Source: Phoronis australis
Lineage: Eukaryota; Phoronida; Phoronidae
Assembly (NCBI GenBank): GCA_002633005.1
Contig: NMRA01000912.1
Coordinates: forward strand, 4,027-68,026
Direction: 5' to 3'
DNA length: 64,000 bases
Position 1 is the first letter of the stretch, and the number at the start of each line of letters is the position of its first letter. Shown here piece after piece: positions 52,101-56,305 of this stretch. The notes below the pieces were generated by a model that was not told where the DNA came from, searched no databases, and saw only the letters and a program-made list of their open reading frames with translations. The translations under genes were made by a program, and so were the position numbers.

Positions 52101-52669
52101 CAGGTCCCATTCAAAATTCACATTGCCAGCTGCAGGTCATCGAACAGAGACTTGTTGTGCATAGCCACATTTTGAGAAATTACTAAAAGGTCTGCATCCA
52201 TTCACAGTTACCTTAAGTTTATAAATACCTCACTTCTATATTCCTTTGCAGCCTTTTTATTCAGGTCAAACGAACAAAAATTTGGGATTGTGTTGTGGGC
52301 TTGGTAACCCCTCATGCCCAATATTTTGCGCAGTCCCAACTCTTGCCTGAGGCAAAAGTTGAAAAGGAGCCAACGAAGACGCGTTGCCTGCGCATGAGTC
52401 ATGGATGAGCCGTTTGTTTTTCTGCCGAACAATTCTGATACTGTCTGTTTACTTCCTGTTGTATTTTGAGCGCGTGCTTCGATGTGTTTGTGGCATCTTA
52501 TGAGCTTGCTAAACTAAATTAAAGGTCGCCAAATCAAGCCCTGTTATTCACTTGTGAAATTGTTGATATCACTGCACCACATTGACCTTTTCAGGAAGTT
52601 GATGGGGAGAGTAATGACAGTACAAGTGATAAAAGCAAGCCAGAGGAGTCTTACAGTGAATGTTATTGA
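1126..52669 (+). CDS. FANCD2: FANCD2, Fanconi anaemia group D2 protein (37 coding exons)
   Basis: FANCD2 pairs with FANCI as a DNA clamp. It is monoubiquitinated by the Fanconi core complex (FANCL/UBE2T) and acts in the nucleus in interstrand crosslink repair and fork protection. I rebuilt 37 coding exons by following similarity to the vertebrate protein and GT-AG sites. Every junction is phase-compatible and the total is 4,230 nt, giving 1,409 residues against about 1,450 in human. Conserved blocks include the leucine-rich segment LLRLLLGID near residue 120, QIRKL around K510 (equivalent to human K561), FLLEDL near 935, QGMPLLDYS near 1265, CGHSK at 1299-1303 and [12 protein letters not shown] at 1341-1352, followed by an acidic serine-rich tail. 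The N-terminus is basic (KRR). Introns run from about 0.3 to 12 kb and are full of repeats. Two exons (3 and 12) appear twice next to assembly Ns and are counted once. Exon coordinates are direct readings; the exon set is inference without transcript data. Confidence 0.95.
1429..2729 (+). mobile_element. Dispersed element, copy A (intron 1)
   Basis: It begins with ATGCGCCCACAT followed by a short palindrome (CCACATATTTATATGTGG) and a GTCC microsatellite. It ends with a GTGGGCGCATTTCAAC block running into TTGCTCTTGT. The same ends occur in copy C (58319-59844). The inside holds about two diverged units of roughly 430 bp, each with CTAGTGGC motifs. The short ORFs inside are repeat-derived. No transposase is visible, so this is a non-autonomous element of unassigned class. 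Confidence 0.75.
1615..2639 (-). promoter_or_regulatory. Cluster of CTCF-like core motifs in copy A
   Basis: Read on the minus strand, 1615-1628 and 2060-2073 are CCACTAGGGGGCAC, 1760-1773 is CCACTAGGTGGCGC and 2626-2639 is CCACTAGATGGCAC. All four fit the published 14-bp CTCF core CCASYAGRKGGCRS. Occupancy is inference. Confidence 0.45.
3541..3642 (+). CDS. FANCD2: FANCD2 coding exon 2 (residues 18-51)
   Basis: The acceptor is ctactttttag and the donor is gtatgg. It encodes a segment with [12 protein letters not shown], matching the human FVKLLKISGIIL stretch near the N-terminus. It enters and leaves with one spare base, which fits exons 1 and 3. Confidence 0.85.
3737..4130. mobile_element. 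MITE-like element with about 30-bp inverted termini
   Basis: The left end contains AATCAACAATTGGCCGGACT and the right end its near-exact reverse complement (AGTCCGACCAATTGTTGATT). The inside repeats short CCAACTGGT/TTGGCCGGAC variants. It carries no coding capacity and lies in intron 2. Confidence 0.6.
4456..4582. repeat. 25-bp minisatellite, about five copies
   Basis: The unit is ATGTCATTTATTGAATC followed by ATGTGACC or ATATGACC. The two variants alternate, giving a 50-bp higher-order period. It is intronic. Confidence 0.85.
4660..4975 (+). repeat. Interspersed repeat, family ending CTACATAACCTTAA
   Basis: This AT-rich segment resembles 54395-54705, 30690-30980, 49890-50290 and 21475-21840. 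Shared landmarks are 'aaaagtcctacttttat', a stretch like 'tctgaaagtttcatatg', 'tttggacattttc' and an end like 'ctacataaccttaa'. It is non-coding. Confidence 0.5.
5005..5080 (-). mobile_element. tRNA-like SINE head
   Basis: On the minus strand an A-box-like TTAGCTCTACTAG is followed by a B-box-like GGTTGTGAGTTCAAATC. The full cloverleaf is not intact, so a SINE or tRNA relic is likelier than a working tRNA. Confidence 0.35.
5180..5701 (+). repeat. Direct duplicate, copy 1 (contains exon 3)
   Basis: It is almost identical to 5703-6225, with a single N at 5702 at the join. Differences are a few single bases and one T-run length change. This looks like two alleles assembled in tandem rather than a genomic duplication. 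Confidence 0.85.
5378..5445 (+). CDS. FANCD2: FANCD2 coding exon 3, first copy (residues 52-74)
   Basis: It encodes [11 protein letters not shown], matching human VDQIAFQKKLF. The acceptor is tttcaag and the donor gtttgg. It is 68 nt long, so using both copies would break the frame; only one can be in the mRNA. Confidence 0.85.
5703..6225 (+). repeat. Direct duplicate, copy 2
   Basis: Second near-identical copy of 5180-5701, starting immediately after the N. It ends where the sequence continues into unique intron DNA. Confidence 0.85.
5902..5969 (+). CDS. FANCD2: FANCD2 exon 3, second copy
   Basis: The same 68-nt exon and splice sites as at 5378-5445. It is either the other allele or an alternative copy; it is excluded from the counted reading frame. 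Confidence 0.6.
6948..7048 (+). CDS. FANCD2: FANCD2 coding exon 4 (residues 75-107)
   Basis: It encodes [15 protein letters not shown], aligned with human IIEEFVSGLESYIED. The second half (about residues 94-107) is poorly conserved and lies inside a 65-bp tandem repeat that also holds the donor. Confidence 0.8.
7008..7184 (+). repeat. 65-bp tandem repeat spanning the exon 4 donor
   Basis: Units are at 7008-7072, 7073-7137 and 7138-7184 (partial). Each starts TGGAG and contains an AGGCT...ATAGGTCAGT-like segment. Two units keep a usable gtcagt donor; the third has atcagt. Confidence 0.8.
7404..7520 (+). CDS. FANCD2: FANCD2 coding exon 5 (residues 108-146)
   Basis: It encodes [17 protein letters not shown], closely matching human KSLIKLLLGIDILQPAI. 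The donor gtaagt at 7521 leaves GT, which with the G of exon 6 gives valine. Confidence 0.92.
7560..8175 (-). pseudogene. Penelope-like element remnant (RT/GIY-YIG C-terminal part)
   Basis: Read on the minus strand, this gives VVYGVQC followed by [10 protein letters not shown], the GIY-YIG nuclease signature found after the reverse transcriptase in Penelope-like elements. It continues as [16 protein letters not shown] and a C-terminus like LSHIWD. A frame change near 7830-7940 separates the two halves, so it is not intact. It lies in intron 5, antisense to FANCD2. Confidence 0.7.
8190..8530 (+). pseudogene. Second Penelope-like 3' copy, opposite orientation
   Basis: It encodes [20 protein letters not shown] and [11 protein letters not shown], parallel to the minus-strand copy at 7560-7940. 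The non-coding tails also match (ATTTTTGTAAGTTTTTA, then TTAGACTCAAATTTTATCT). It is 5'-truncated, and the pair forms a head-to-head inverted repeat centred near 8180. Confidence 0.7.
8605..8675 (+). mobile_element. tRNA-like SINE head
   Basis: An A-box-like GTGGCCTACTGGGATAAG is followed by a B-box-like GGTTGGAGTCC. The stems are degenerate. Confidence 0.35.
9373..9585 (+). CDS. FANCD2: FANCD2 coding exon 6 (residues 147-217)
   Basis: It encodes [18 protein letters not shown] and [13 protein letters not shown], matching human IPRLIVSQLKWLDRVVD and HDIITSLPEILGD. The acceptor is tctcatcag and the donor gtctat. Confidence 0.93.
10235..10322 (+). CDS. FANCD2: FANCD2 coding exon 7 (residues 218-247)
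   Basis: It encodes [20 protein letters not shown], matching human [20 protein letters not shown]. The acceptor is ttattttgcag. Confidence 0.93.
11205..11851 (-). mobile_element. Probable solo LTR of a retrotransposon
   Basis: A direct 5-bp repeat ACAAT flanks the segment (11200-11204 and 11852-11856). Read on the minus strand it starts near TGTCAGAATATAG, has a TATAAATA box about 335 bp in (11513-11520) and an AATAAA signal (11232-11237) about 27 bp before a ...TTTTCAGTCA end. This order is what an LTR shows. No internal retroviral coding region adjoins it. Exact ends are ambiguous by a few bases. Confidence 0.5.
12104..12208 (+). CDS. FANCD2: FANCD2 coding exon 8 (residues 248-282)
   Basis: It encodes [13 protein letters not shown], matching human EDLPVIIKFILHS. 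The acceptor is tttgtttcag, the donor gttagt and the phase 0/0. Confidence 0.93.
12330..12385 (+). mobile_element. tRNA-like SINE fragment
   Basis: TAGCTTATGCTTAGTTGG resembles an A box and GAAAGCTCGAGTTCAAAT a B box. A related piece (GGTGTGAAAGCTCAGCTC) lies at about 21297-21315. Confidence 0.3.
12911..13008 (+). CDS. FANCD2: FANCD2 coding exon 9 (residues 283-314)
   Basis: It encodes [13 protein letters not shown] and a SKGG end, matching human VISELREKLDLQH and LKSKG. The donor is gtatgt. Confidence 0.9.
13845..13944 (+). CDS. FANCD2: FANCD2 coding exon 10 (residues 315-348)
   Basis: It encodes [20 protein letters not shown], matching human [20 protein letters not shown]. The acceptor is gtttcctag. 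Confidence 0.93.
14379..14552 (+). CDS. FANCD2: FANCD2 coding exon 11 (residues 349-406)
   Basis: It encodes [15 protein letters not shown] and [13 protein letters not shown], matching human SEHKVFDLVMLFIIY and VLRNKIRSGCIQE. The phase is 0/0. Confidence 0.94.
15376..15650. mobile_element. TIR element, AGGCTTGGAATT family
   Basis: CAAGGCTTAGAATTTCC at the left is inverted at the right (CACTCCAAGCCTTG). The same ends, as CAGGGCTTGGAATT and TTCCAAGCCCTG, occur at 30178-30662 and in altered form at 44416-44648. It lies in intron 11 just before exon 12. Confidence 0.6.
15430..16095 (+). repeat. Direct duplicate, copy 1 (contains exon 12)
   Basis: It is nearly identical to 16097-16761 and ends exactly at the N at 16096, so the join repeats about 665 bp. 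The few mismatches look allelic. Confidence 0.85.
15736..15870 (+). CDS. FANCD2: FANCD2 coding exon 12, first copy (residues 407-451)
   Basis: It encodes [19 protein letters not shown] and an end like FDAYYQQ, matching human LSLAQSLLHSLDQSIISFG and FDTYCQQ. It is 135 nt long, phase 0/0. Confidence 0.9.
16097..16761 (+). repeat. Direct duplicate, copy 2 (contains exon 12)
   Basis: Second copy of 15430-16095, directly after the N and ending at GTGAACATCTA before unique sequence resumes. Confidence 0.85.
16397..16531 (+). CDS. FANCD2: FANCD2 exon 12, second copy
   Basis: Base for base the same 135-nt exon as at 15736-15870. Because it is a multiple of three, including both copies would keep the frame and duplicate 45 residues; this is more likely an assembly effect. 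Confidence 0.6.
17130..17258 (+). CDS. FANCD2: FANCD2 coding exon 13 (residues 452-494)
   Basis: It encodes [16 protein letters not shown], matching human EVDTALDVLLELVVLN. The acceptor is tctccacag. Confidence 0.94.
18084..18191 (+). CDS. FANCD2: FANCD2 coding exon 14 with ubiquitination lysine K510
   Basis: It encodes [20 protein letters not shown], matching human [20 protein letters not shown]. The lysine in QIRKL is residue 510 of this model and equals human K561, the site monoubiquitinated by FANCL/UBE2T. Confidence 0.95.
18567..18679 (+). CDS. FANCD2: FANCD2 coding exon 15 (residues 531-567)
   Basis: It encodes [13 protein letters not shown] and [11 protein letters not shown], matching human DDMHLVIRKQLSS and KLIGIIGAVTM. 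Confidence 0.94.
19877..20060 (+). CDS. FANCD2: FANCD2 coding exon 16 (residues 568-629)
   Basis: It encodes [13 protein letters not shown] and [17 protein letters not shown], matching human QVTSLLQLVHSCS and ALYYDEFANLIQHEKLD. The donor is gtaggt. Confidence 0.93.
20447..20509 (+). pseudogene. Relic copy of the 3' half of FANCD2 exon 16
   Basis: It reads [17 protein letters not shown] in frame, against [17 protein letters not shown] in exon 16. DNA differences are mostly at third positions. After GAC one base is missing relative to exon 16 and the GT donor is gone, so it could not be spliced as exon 16 is. Confidence 0.75.
20744..20814 (+). CDS. FANCD2: FANCD2 coding exon 17 (residues 630-652)
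   Basis: It encodes [18 protein letters not shown], matching human EWVGHTICNDFQDAFVVD. The donor is gtgagt. Confidence 0.93.
21947..21960 (+). promoter_or_regulatory. CTCF-like core motif outside the repeat family
   Basis: CCACCAGAGGGCAC fits the published CTCF core at all 14 positions. It lies 90 bp upstream of exon 18 in intron 17. Confidence 0.4.
22051..22176 (+). CDS. FANCD2: FANCD2 coding exon 18 (residues 653-694)
   Basis: It encodes [20 protein letters not shown], matching human [21 protein letters not shown]. The acceptor is taattacag. Confidence 0.92.
22545..22645 (+). CDS. FANCD2: FANCD2 coding exon 19 (residues 695-728)
   Basis: It encodes [19 protein letters not shown] and [12 protein letters not shown], matching human SPLCLAPYFRLLRLCVERQ and HNGNLEEIDGLL. 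Confidence 0.94.
23330..23445 (+). CDS. FANCD2: FANCD2 coding exon 20 (residues 729-767)
   Basis: It encodes [19 protein letters not shown] followed by INWFRE, matching human LESMSAKERSFMCSLIFLT and LNWFRE. Confidence 0.93.
24205..24313 (+). CDS. FANCD2: FANCD2 coding exon 21 (residues 768-803)
   Basis: It encodes [20 protein letters not shown] and ends YLEKCLA, matching human [20 protein letters not shown] and ILEKYLA. Confidence 0.94.
24324..24385 (+). mobile_element. tRNA-like SINE head
   Basis: TGCCTCAGTGGCAAGTGCG is A-box-like and GTGTGGGTTCAATGG B-box-like. It starts 10 bp after the exon 21 donor. Confidence 0.35.
25214..25331 (+). CDS. FANCD2: FANCD2 coding exon 22 (residues 804-842)
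   Basis: Proline-rich linker followed by a basic [10 protein letters not shown] stretch, placed like human SAKIRKKGKIERK. Support is phase agreement, the position and the basic run; the linker itself is poorly conserved. Confidence 0.85.
26156..26219 (+). CDS. FANCD2: FANCD2 coding exon 23 (residues 843-864)
   Basis: Short low-conservation linker ([10 protein letters not shown]), like human KTDGSKTSSSDTL. The acceptor is ctgtttcag and the donor gtaagt; phases fit on both sides. Confidence 0.8.
26584..26930 (+). mobile_element. Dispersed element, truncated copy B (intron 23)
   Basis: It starts ATGCACCCACATATAAATAT and matches the first unit of copies A and C, then stops. Read on the minus strand, one perfect CTCF-like core is at 26625-26638 (CCACTAGGGGGCAC) and a one-mismatch copy at about 26774. 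Confidence 0.7.
27112..27194 (+). CDS. FANCD2: FANCD2 coding exon 24 (residues 865-891)
   Basis: It ends AYRPFFR, aligned with human SHAFFRELDIEVF, which continues in exon 25. The upstream part is a divergent linker. Confidence 0.88.
27352..28856. mobile_element. Larger member of the CAGGGCTTGGAATT family
   Basis: It starts AAGGCTTGGAATTTTCCGCGG and shares with 30178-30662 the block CCGGGGCACCTGGGATAGCG and the reversed end TTCCAAGCCCTG (about 28845-28856). Minus-strand reading contains [14 protein letters not shown], also seen in the other copy ([14 protein letters not shown]), hinting at a lost coding region or a shared non-coding core. Confidence 0.45.
30178..30662. mobile_element. TIR element, CAGGGCTTGGAATT family
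   Basis: It begins CAGGGCTTGGAATTTTCCGC and ends TTCCAAGCCCTG, giving a 12-bp terminal inverted repeat. Flanks ATTCAT and AATCAT are similar but not identical, so a target duplication is uncertain. No transposase. Confidence 0.65.
31895..33436 (+). CDS. DEG/ENaC/ASIC-family sodium channel, single exon
   Basis: An uninterrupted 513-residue protein of the epithelial/acid-sensing sodium channel family: trimeric plasma-membrane cation channels with two membrane helices and a large cysteine-rich ectodomain. The N-terminus has the conserved HG gating pair at 36-37. TM1 is about 47-70 and is followed by the family motif FPSVTLCN at 94-101. The ectodomain carries many cysteines. Before TM2 is [14 protein letters not shown], with the GxS selectivity filter as GIS at 476-478; TM2 runs to about 497, then a short cytosolic tail. 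Length is typical for the family. The start is the first in-frame ATG after an upstream untranslated stretch. It lies in the same orientation within FANCD2 intron 24 and has no introns, which suggests either retroposition or an intron-poor subfamily. AATAAA at 33442-33447 follows the stop closely. Subfamily and gating ligand cannot be told from sequence. Confidence 0.92.
   Translation: MKSTSEIMTVLNTDETNVRVAAKERIRRFCDNTSAHGLSQTTKQRSAVRVVLWFFAFVGGLFGSIVLIEMTVSDFIAGHHSIKSKDAVSPRKPFPSVTLCNVNAVSFSKLENNIFSTFKSLGLFGENCSNEISPLQRHLAGRRFDITLLYEYNQSLVDVFGHAKRDFIVNCQYGSSRGCEAQFQRQIDPELFNCFTFKPSSVPFSTGAKDGLSLTLFLENWRERDTFGPHMPPISSPAAYSEADVGVKVILHDPGSLAIPRDQGHIAKVGHITNFKIDVVNRSRLRDRCSDQERIEVDNSSFVYTPLLCKYQCIVDLIADRCGCVYMPFTFGNKFGHHLPYCGEYPCNTSKIAENYRCVGPVVKETLSYHKSCSWCKKQCLETSFKARISQSDWPSNLYRQEVLRWLQNRPNDTLYVQQLRYRVNANEKYDYLMKNFLRINIFFDDFNIVEKKDVWDMGWYALLSNIGGALGICVGISAITVFEIVEMTVDLMGYLLKYCKDKHKQQTEVSAF
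33442..33447 (+). terminator. Polyadenylation signal of the channel gene
   Basis: AATAAA five bases after the TAA stop, followed by a T-rich stretch. Confidence 0.5.
34843..35412. mobile_element. TTAA-flanked TIR element
   Basis: TTAA at 34839-34842 and 35413-35416 flank AGTGCTTAAAA and its inverse TTTTAAGCACT. TTAA duplication is the mark of piggyBac-type insertion; no transposase is present, so a non-autonomous member is inferred. Confidence 0.55.
39438..39519 (+). CDS. FANCD2: FANCD2 coding exon 25 (residues 892-919)
   Basis: It encodes [14 protein letters not shown] and VLDTEMNIK, matching human RELDIEVFSILHCG and ILDTEMHTE. Confidence 0.94.
40372..40771. repeat. 33-bp minisatellite, 12 copies
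   Basis: The unit is like GAATGTGCTCCCTACCAAG followed by TTTTCATGGTAGTC, with point differences and one shortened T run. Because 33 is a multiple of three, the minus strand stays open over much of it and reads as an 11-residue repeat (like [11 protein letters not shown]). It lies in intron 25; translation is not supported. Confidence 0.9.
40904..41020 (+). CDS. FANCD2: FANCD2 coding exon 26 (residues 920-958)
   Basis: It encodes [19 protein letters not shown], matching human PPELLFLLEDLSQKLESML, and ends TFLK like human PFLK. Confidence 0.94.
41296..41391 (+). CDS. FANCD2: FANCD2 coding exon 27 (residues 959-990)
   Basis: It encodes [20 protein letters not shown], aligned with human [20 protein letters not shown], ending NDYFK like human HNYFQ. 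Confidence 0.92.
42253..42371 (+). CDS. FANCD2: FANCD2 coding exon 28 (residues 991-1029)
   Basis: It encodes [19 protein letters not shown], aligned with human NHGVVDGPGVKVQEYHIMS. The donor is gtaaga. Confidence 0.93.
42701..42814 (+). CDS. FANCD2: FANCD2 coding exon 29 (residues 1030-1067)
   Basis: It encodes [20 protein letters not shown], aligned with human [20 protein letters not shown]. Confidence 0.93.
43071..43198 (+). CDS. FANCD2: FANCD2 coding exon 30 (residues 1068-1110)
   Basis: It encodes [19 protein letters not shown] and [12 protein letters not shown], aligned with human SVHYLQNFHQSIPSFQCAL and LIRLLMVILEKS. Confidence 0.93.
43446..44015. mobile_element. TIR element with about 43-bp inverted ends
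   Basis: AGGGCTGTTCCAGTAAAATC at the left is inverted at the right (CAGATTTTGCTGGAACAGCC then CT), and the similarity continues into the GGGAGGGGGGAAGGCA run. Inside are tandem CACCCATAATTTTT-type pieces. No coding region. Flanks AACTA and AACCTA may be a degenerate target duplication. Confidence 0.7.
44191..44290 (+). CDS. FANCD2: FANCD2 coding exon 31 (residues 1111-1143)
   Basis: It encodes [12 protein letters not shown] and [11 protein letters not shown], placed like human ASLARQFLCRVW and NDQLHALLCIY. The donor is gtgagt. Confidence 0.9.
44416..44648. mobile_element. TIR element, CAGGGCTTGGAATT family (third site)
   Basis: It starts CAGGGCTTGGAATTATCC and ends GTCATTCGAAGTCCTG, and shares the CCTCTTTT...GGTTTCGATTTCC core with 15376-15650. 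Confidence 0.6.
44659..44752 (+). repeat. Duplicated exon 31 end and following intron
   Basis: TGTCTCTTTCAGTGAGTTGG here mirrors TGTCTCTTTAAGTGAGTTGG at 44280-44299, and the match continues through about 80 bp of intron. The TIR element at 44416-44648 lies between the two. Confidence 0.65.
45601..45817 (+). CDS. FANCD2: FANCD2 coding exon 32 (residues 1144-1216)
   Basis: The longest exon of the model. It encodes [20 protein letters not shown], aligned with human [20 protein letters not shown], then [12 protein letters not shown] like human KIEPGTAADSQQ. Confidence 0.95.
46647..46757 (+). CDS. FANCD2: FANCD2 coding exon 33 (residues 1217-1253)
   Basis: It encodes [20 protein letters not shown], aligned with human [20 protein letters not shown]. 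Confidence 0.95.
47253..47760 (+). repeat. Dispersed repeat shared with NUDT16-like intron 1
   Basis: ATTACGGCGTTTTCTTATTG through AAAGTCACGGAAAACGCCGT matches 56503-56960 in the same orientation over about 450-500 bp with scattered changes. No coding potential. Confidence 0.75.
48394..48543 (+). CDS. FANCD2: FANCD2 coding exon 34 (residues 1254-1303)
   Basis: It encodes [20 protein letters not shown] and LLHHLCGHSK-like [10 protein letters not shown], nearly the same as the human segment. This is one of the most conserved exons. Confidence 0.96.
48655..49030. repeat. Degenerate TAG/ACT trinucleotide-rich tract
   Basis: Many interleaved TAGTACT, ACTAGTA and CTACTA words, ending in an ATT-rich run. 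It looks like an old triplet microsatellite in intron 34. Confidence 0.6.
49606..49752 (+). CDS. FANCD2: FANCD2 coding exon 35 (residues 1304-1352)
   Basis: It encodes [20 protein letters not shown] and [12 protein letters not shown]; the last 12 residues are identical to human. Confidence 0.96.
51121..51219 (+). CDS. FANCD2: FANCD2 coding exon 36 (residues 1353-1385)
   Basis: It starts GEEILSQ like human GEEIKSQ and is dominated by acidic residues ([17 protein letters not shown]). Confidence 0.93.
52595..52669 (+). CDS. FANCD2: FANCD2 coding exon 37 and stop (residues 1386-1409)
   Basis: It encodes a short serine/acidic tail ending EESYSECY, comparable to human DESYDDSD. TGA is at 52667-52669. 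The last codons are also the start of the tandem array that follows. Confidence 0.9.
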   Translation, partial: EVDGESNDSTSDKSKPEESYSECY

Positions 52670-53340
52670 GTGCTGTATATACAATGAGTATACAGTGCTA
52701 TGCAAGGTGGGTTGGCTTGCAATGTCCTGCAGTGAATATTGTTGTGTGTTGTATATACAAACCTGTGTAAAGTGGGTTGATAGCACAATTCCACAGTGAG
52801 TGAATGTTATCGAGTGTCCTGTATACAATACTGTGTAATTGGATTGTATAACTGAGTCCTACAGTGATTTTTATTGAATCTTGTATATACAACACTGTGC
52901 AAAGTGGAATGGATAGTGAGTGTTATTGAGCATTGTATATACACCACTGTGTAAAGTAGGTTACCGTGGCATTTGCAGTCTCACAGTGAATGGTAGTGAG
53001 TGTCAAATAGAACACCATTTGAAGCGAGTTGGGTGCCATAGTCCTGGAGCAATTCCTATTCATTATTGTATATACAGCAATGTATAATAGATTAAGTTGA
53101 TGTGCCCTAGAGTGATTTTTATGGTATCGTATATACAACTAAATTAGGTTGCTGGTCCTGCAGCAAATATTACAGAGTATGATACATACAACAAAGTGTA
53201 AAGTAAATTAGGCTGCCAAGTCCAGCGAATACTGCTATCCTTCATACAACAGTTGAGGCCTTAGAGTGCTGCGGCTAATGCTACTATGTATGTATCGTAT
53301 ATACAACAATGTGGTGGGAATTTAAGTGCAAAGCCCTACA
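52650..53340 (+). repeat. Tandem array covering the FANCD2 stop and 3' region
   Basis: About ten diverged units of roughly 55-80 bp, each with TACAGTGAATGTTATTGAGT-like, TGTATATACAA and GTGTAAAGTGGGTTG words. The first unit includes the last seven codons of FANCD2. Confidence 0.8.
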
Positions 53341-56305
53341 CAACACTTAACACATGGTTTAAAATATGCGACTGGGTCGGGATTCTGGATACTCCGGTAA
53401 AAAGTGACTGGCAGGATGAAATAGATTCGATGTCATTAATCTGTTTTGTAATCTGTCTCCTATAAGGCTGATAATGTTGTTATTGTTGTGTAGATATAAG
53501 TGGAATGGTTGTTGGAAATGATGTTATATTATGGATATTATAACACCCTGTGATGATCACTGTTAGTGCTGCTGACTGTCATTAATAACTGTCACTGTAA
53601 TGACCGTTATTTATATCGTAGTTTTACTTTTGTTGGTGCATGATGGGAAATAATTCTTAAGGACTAGATATGGAAATGTTGATGTGAGTTATCACTCTTT
53701 TTCATTGGTTTATTGAAAACACAAAAGCAATGCGCAATAGACAAAAGACACACTCGTACCACTCTCACCTGAAGGCATTGTGAGACTTGCCAACAAAATT
53801 GGAACCCATGCCCTTTCAAGAAAACAAAAAAAGCCACAGAAGACCATCTTTTATTAAATTGTTCATGTTCATGGTTTCTGAAATAAAGATATTTTTTTCA
53901 CCTGAACATACTTAAACATCTCCTTCTTGAACATTTCCATTGAGGAAGTATTTCTGAGTTTTTGGTGATGTGATATTTTCCCAAACAGATGAGTAAATTA
54001 ATTGTATCTGAGTTGTGTAATTCAGCTAATAATTGCCCTTAGTATGCAACTTGCTTTTGAGAACGTGATAATATAAAACAGTCAGTGGACATTGCTAACT
54101 CTTTTTCAAATAATAAATGATGAAAAGTGGTTAATTTTTTCACAACAATTTAAGCACAGGTCGTGAAAAGTGTATGTTTGTAGCGTTTATAAGTCTCCTT
54201 AAGTATAAGGAGAAGGTTATTGTTATGGATTAAAGTGGGATTGCCATGCTTTGTAGTGAATATACATGGGCATTTCAATAATTATAACTTTTTCTTATTC
54301 TAACATCTTTTCCATTGCTTGTAAACCGAAAAGGGCGTAGAACTTTTAATTGAATTTTGTTGACACATTAGCGCACAACTTGTTTGTCTATGGAATTTTA
54401 TTTGATGTACATGTTCAAGATGAGATCTCAGAAACACCATCGTATTTTTATAGAATATTTCCCTATGGCTTAAGCAATGTTTTCATAAAAGTCACAACAA
54501 AAGTCCTACTTTTGTGTGGCCCTCGTGTAGCAGTGGAGCGTTTTAAAAATCCTAGCATTGTTTTAGAGGGAGAAGTCAGTGTATAAAGCACAGTACCTGA
54601 AAATTTCATACGCATCTGATCAACCATTTCTAAGGTGTGATAATCCGAAGTTAGCCAAATTTGGACATTTTTGTAGGGCTCTACATAACCTTAACGCACT
54701 AAGTAAATTATCTGACTAACAGTGGGTTAAGCTTTTACTCGACTTCCTGGTTGACTGAAACTGTATACTTCAATTGGACCACAGCTTTAATTCTTTTAGT
54801 CTTCCATGCGATTTAAACGTTTCGAGACGTAACTTTTTCTGACATCACATTTTGTATAAATTAGGTTTTTAGTTACATTTGCCAGCTTAAAACTGCTATA
54901 GTGCTGCCAAAATATTTTTGATTTAGACAATTCGTACCAACACCTAGTCTCTTGCATTCTTTTACTCAAGTTACATGCCGTTGTTGGAGGCCGTGCACGT
55001 AACATAACCCGTCCCATTGAAATTCCCTATTCTTTGGATAACGTTTCCTTCATAGTGCACCTTTTGGCTTCGACTTTGCTGTTAACGAGTACAGAAGGGT
55101 CAGTTCGCAAAACCAGAAATCACTTCTCAACAGCTCGACTCTGGTTAGGACCTAGCTAAAATCTAGCCAAAGTCTCGTGCTCTCATTTAAAATACACGGC
55201 AACATGTCACGTAATCTCGCGAATTCTTGCTTTTTAACGAGGTCCTAGCTTTACTGAACGGGAGGCTGTTATACAGCAGCATATGTGGCTTAAATCAAAA
55301 GTTTGCTTCTTGGCGAAGTGAAACACTGGTTTCTCACATGCCTCTTAATCTGAAATTTGTTATTGTTCTCGATAATTTTGGTTCACGTCTTCAATTACGA
55401 GAGCCCCCACGACGTGGCGTGCTAGCTACTGCCGGCGCTGAGTGGCCATAGAGGTGAAGATTTTTACGTGAAGCCATTTTTACGTTCTTTCCCACTAGCC
55501 GGATACGGCTACCACTCCTCTGAGGCACTGTGAAGAAGAGCATTTATCAATTTCATATTCCTTTCTTAATATTTTATTCAGTTACCTGAAGCCAACTCAA
55601 CTGAAGCGTGTGTAGTACAATCAAGGATACTATACTGGTAACTATAAAATCTTCGGTACAATCACTCAACATTCGGAAATGATACGCAGTCCTTCACTTC
55701 CTGTAAAATCACACCCAGAAAGATGATGTTCACTGACCTTCGGCTGAACCAGGGAATCAAACTGGCCGGACTTAGGGAGAAAGTAAAACCCGGCCTTATC
55801 AAAATTCAGCCGACCCGTAGTTTTCTTTAAAGCCACTTTTCAGCGTTATAATTGTTCCCGGTATGTTTATGTGTGTAGCTGTCTGCCTACTTTCCTGCCG
55901 GTTATCTATCTGCTAGTCAGCCAAATAGCTGTGCGAACACAAACTTCAGGTTTGCATTGATTTGTGTACACCAAGGCTATTTGCCTGTCTGTCTGTTGGT
56001 GAACAGCCTACTGAGATTCAGTTGATGTAGTTAGGCAATTCGCTCCCGCAGGGCGGCCGGTGCCATAGTATCTCACCTGAAAAACTGAAAAGAATCGGTA
56101 AACAAATACGTCCCATTGACCCAGCTGGCGAGGCGTGGAGTGAAAACAATCGGGCCAAGAGTATAGACACTTCCGCTCCATTTATAAATAGGGTCATCCT
56201 CATGAAATGTCAGTTGGGACCAACTTCGCAGTGCAGTAAAGAACGTGGAAGGAGGGAGACCATTTTGCAGTGCGTGCTGGTAAATGCGTTTCCATCGACA
56301 GCATT
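53341..56305 (+). other. Intergenic region between FANCD2 and NUDT16-like gene
   Basis: No supported gene. AATAAA at 53882-53887 is a candidate FANCD2 polyadenylation signal. A member of the CTACATAACCTTAA repeat family lies at about 54395-54705. The last kilobase before 56306 should contain the promoter of the downstream gene, but no clear TATA box was found. Confidence 0.6.

Noticed and set aside
52544-53138. Several overlapping minus-strand frames rich in YIQ and TQ after FANCD2
   Set aside because: They are readings of the tandem array, not genes.
56270-56305. Extended start of the NUDT16-like protein at 56270
   Set aside because: That codon is GTG, not ATG. ATG at 56306 gives a length matching the family.
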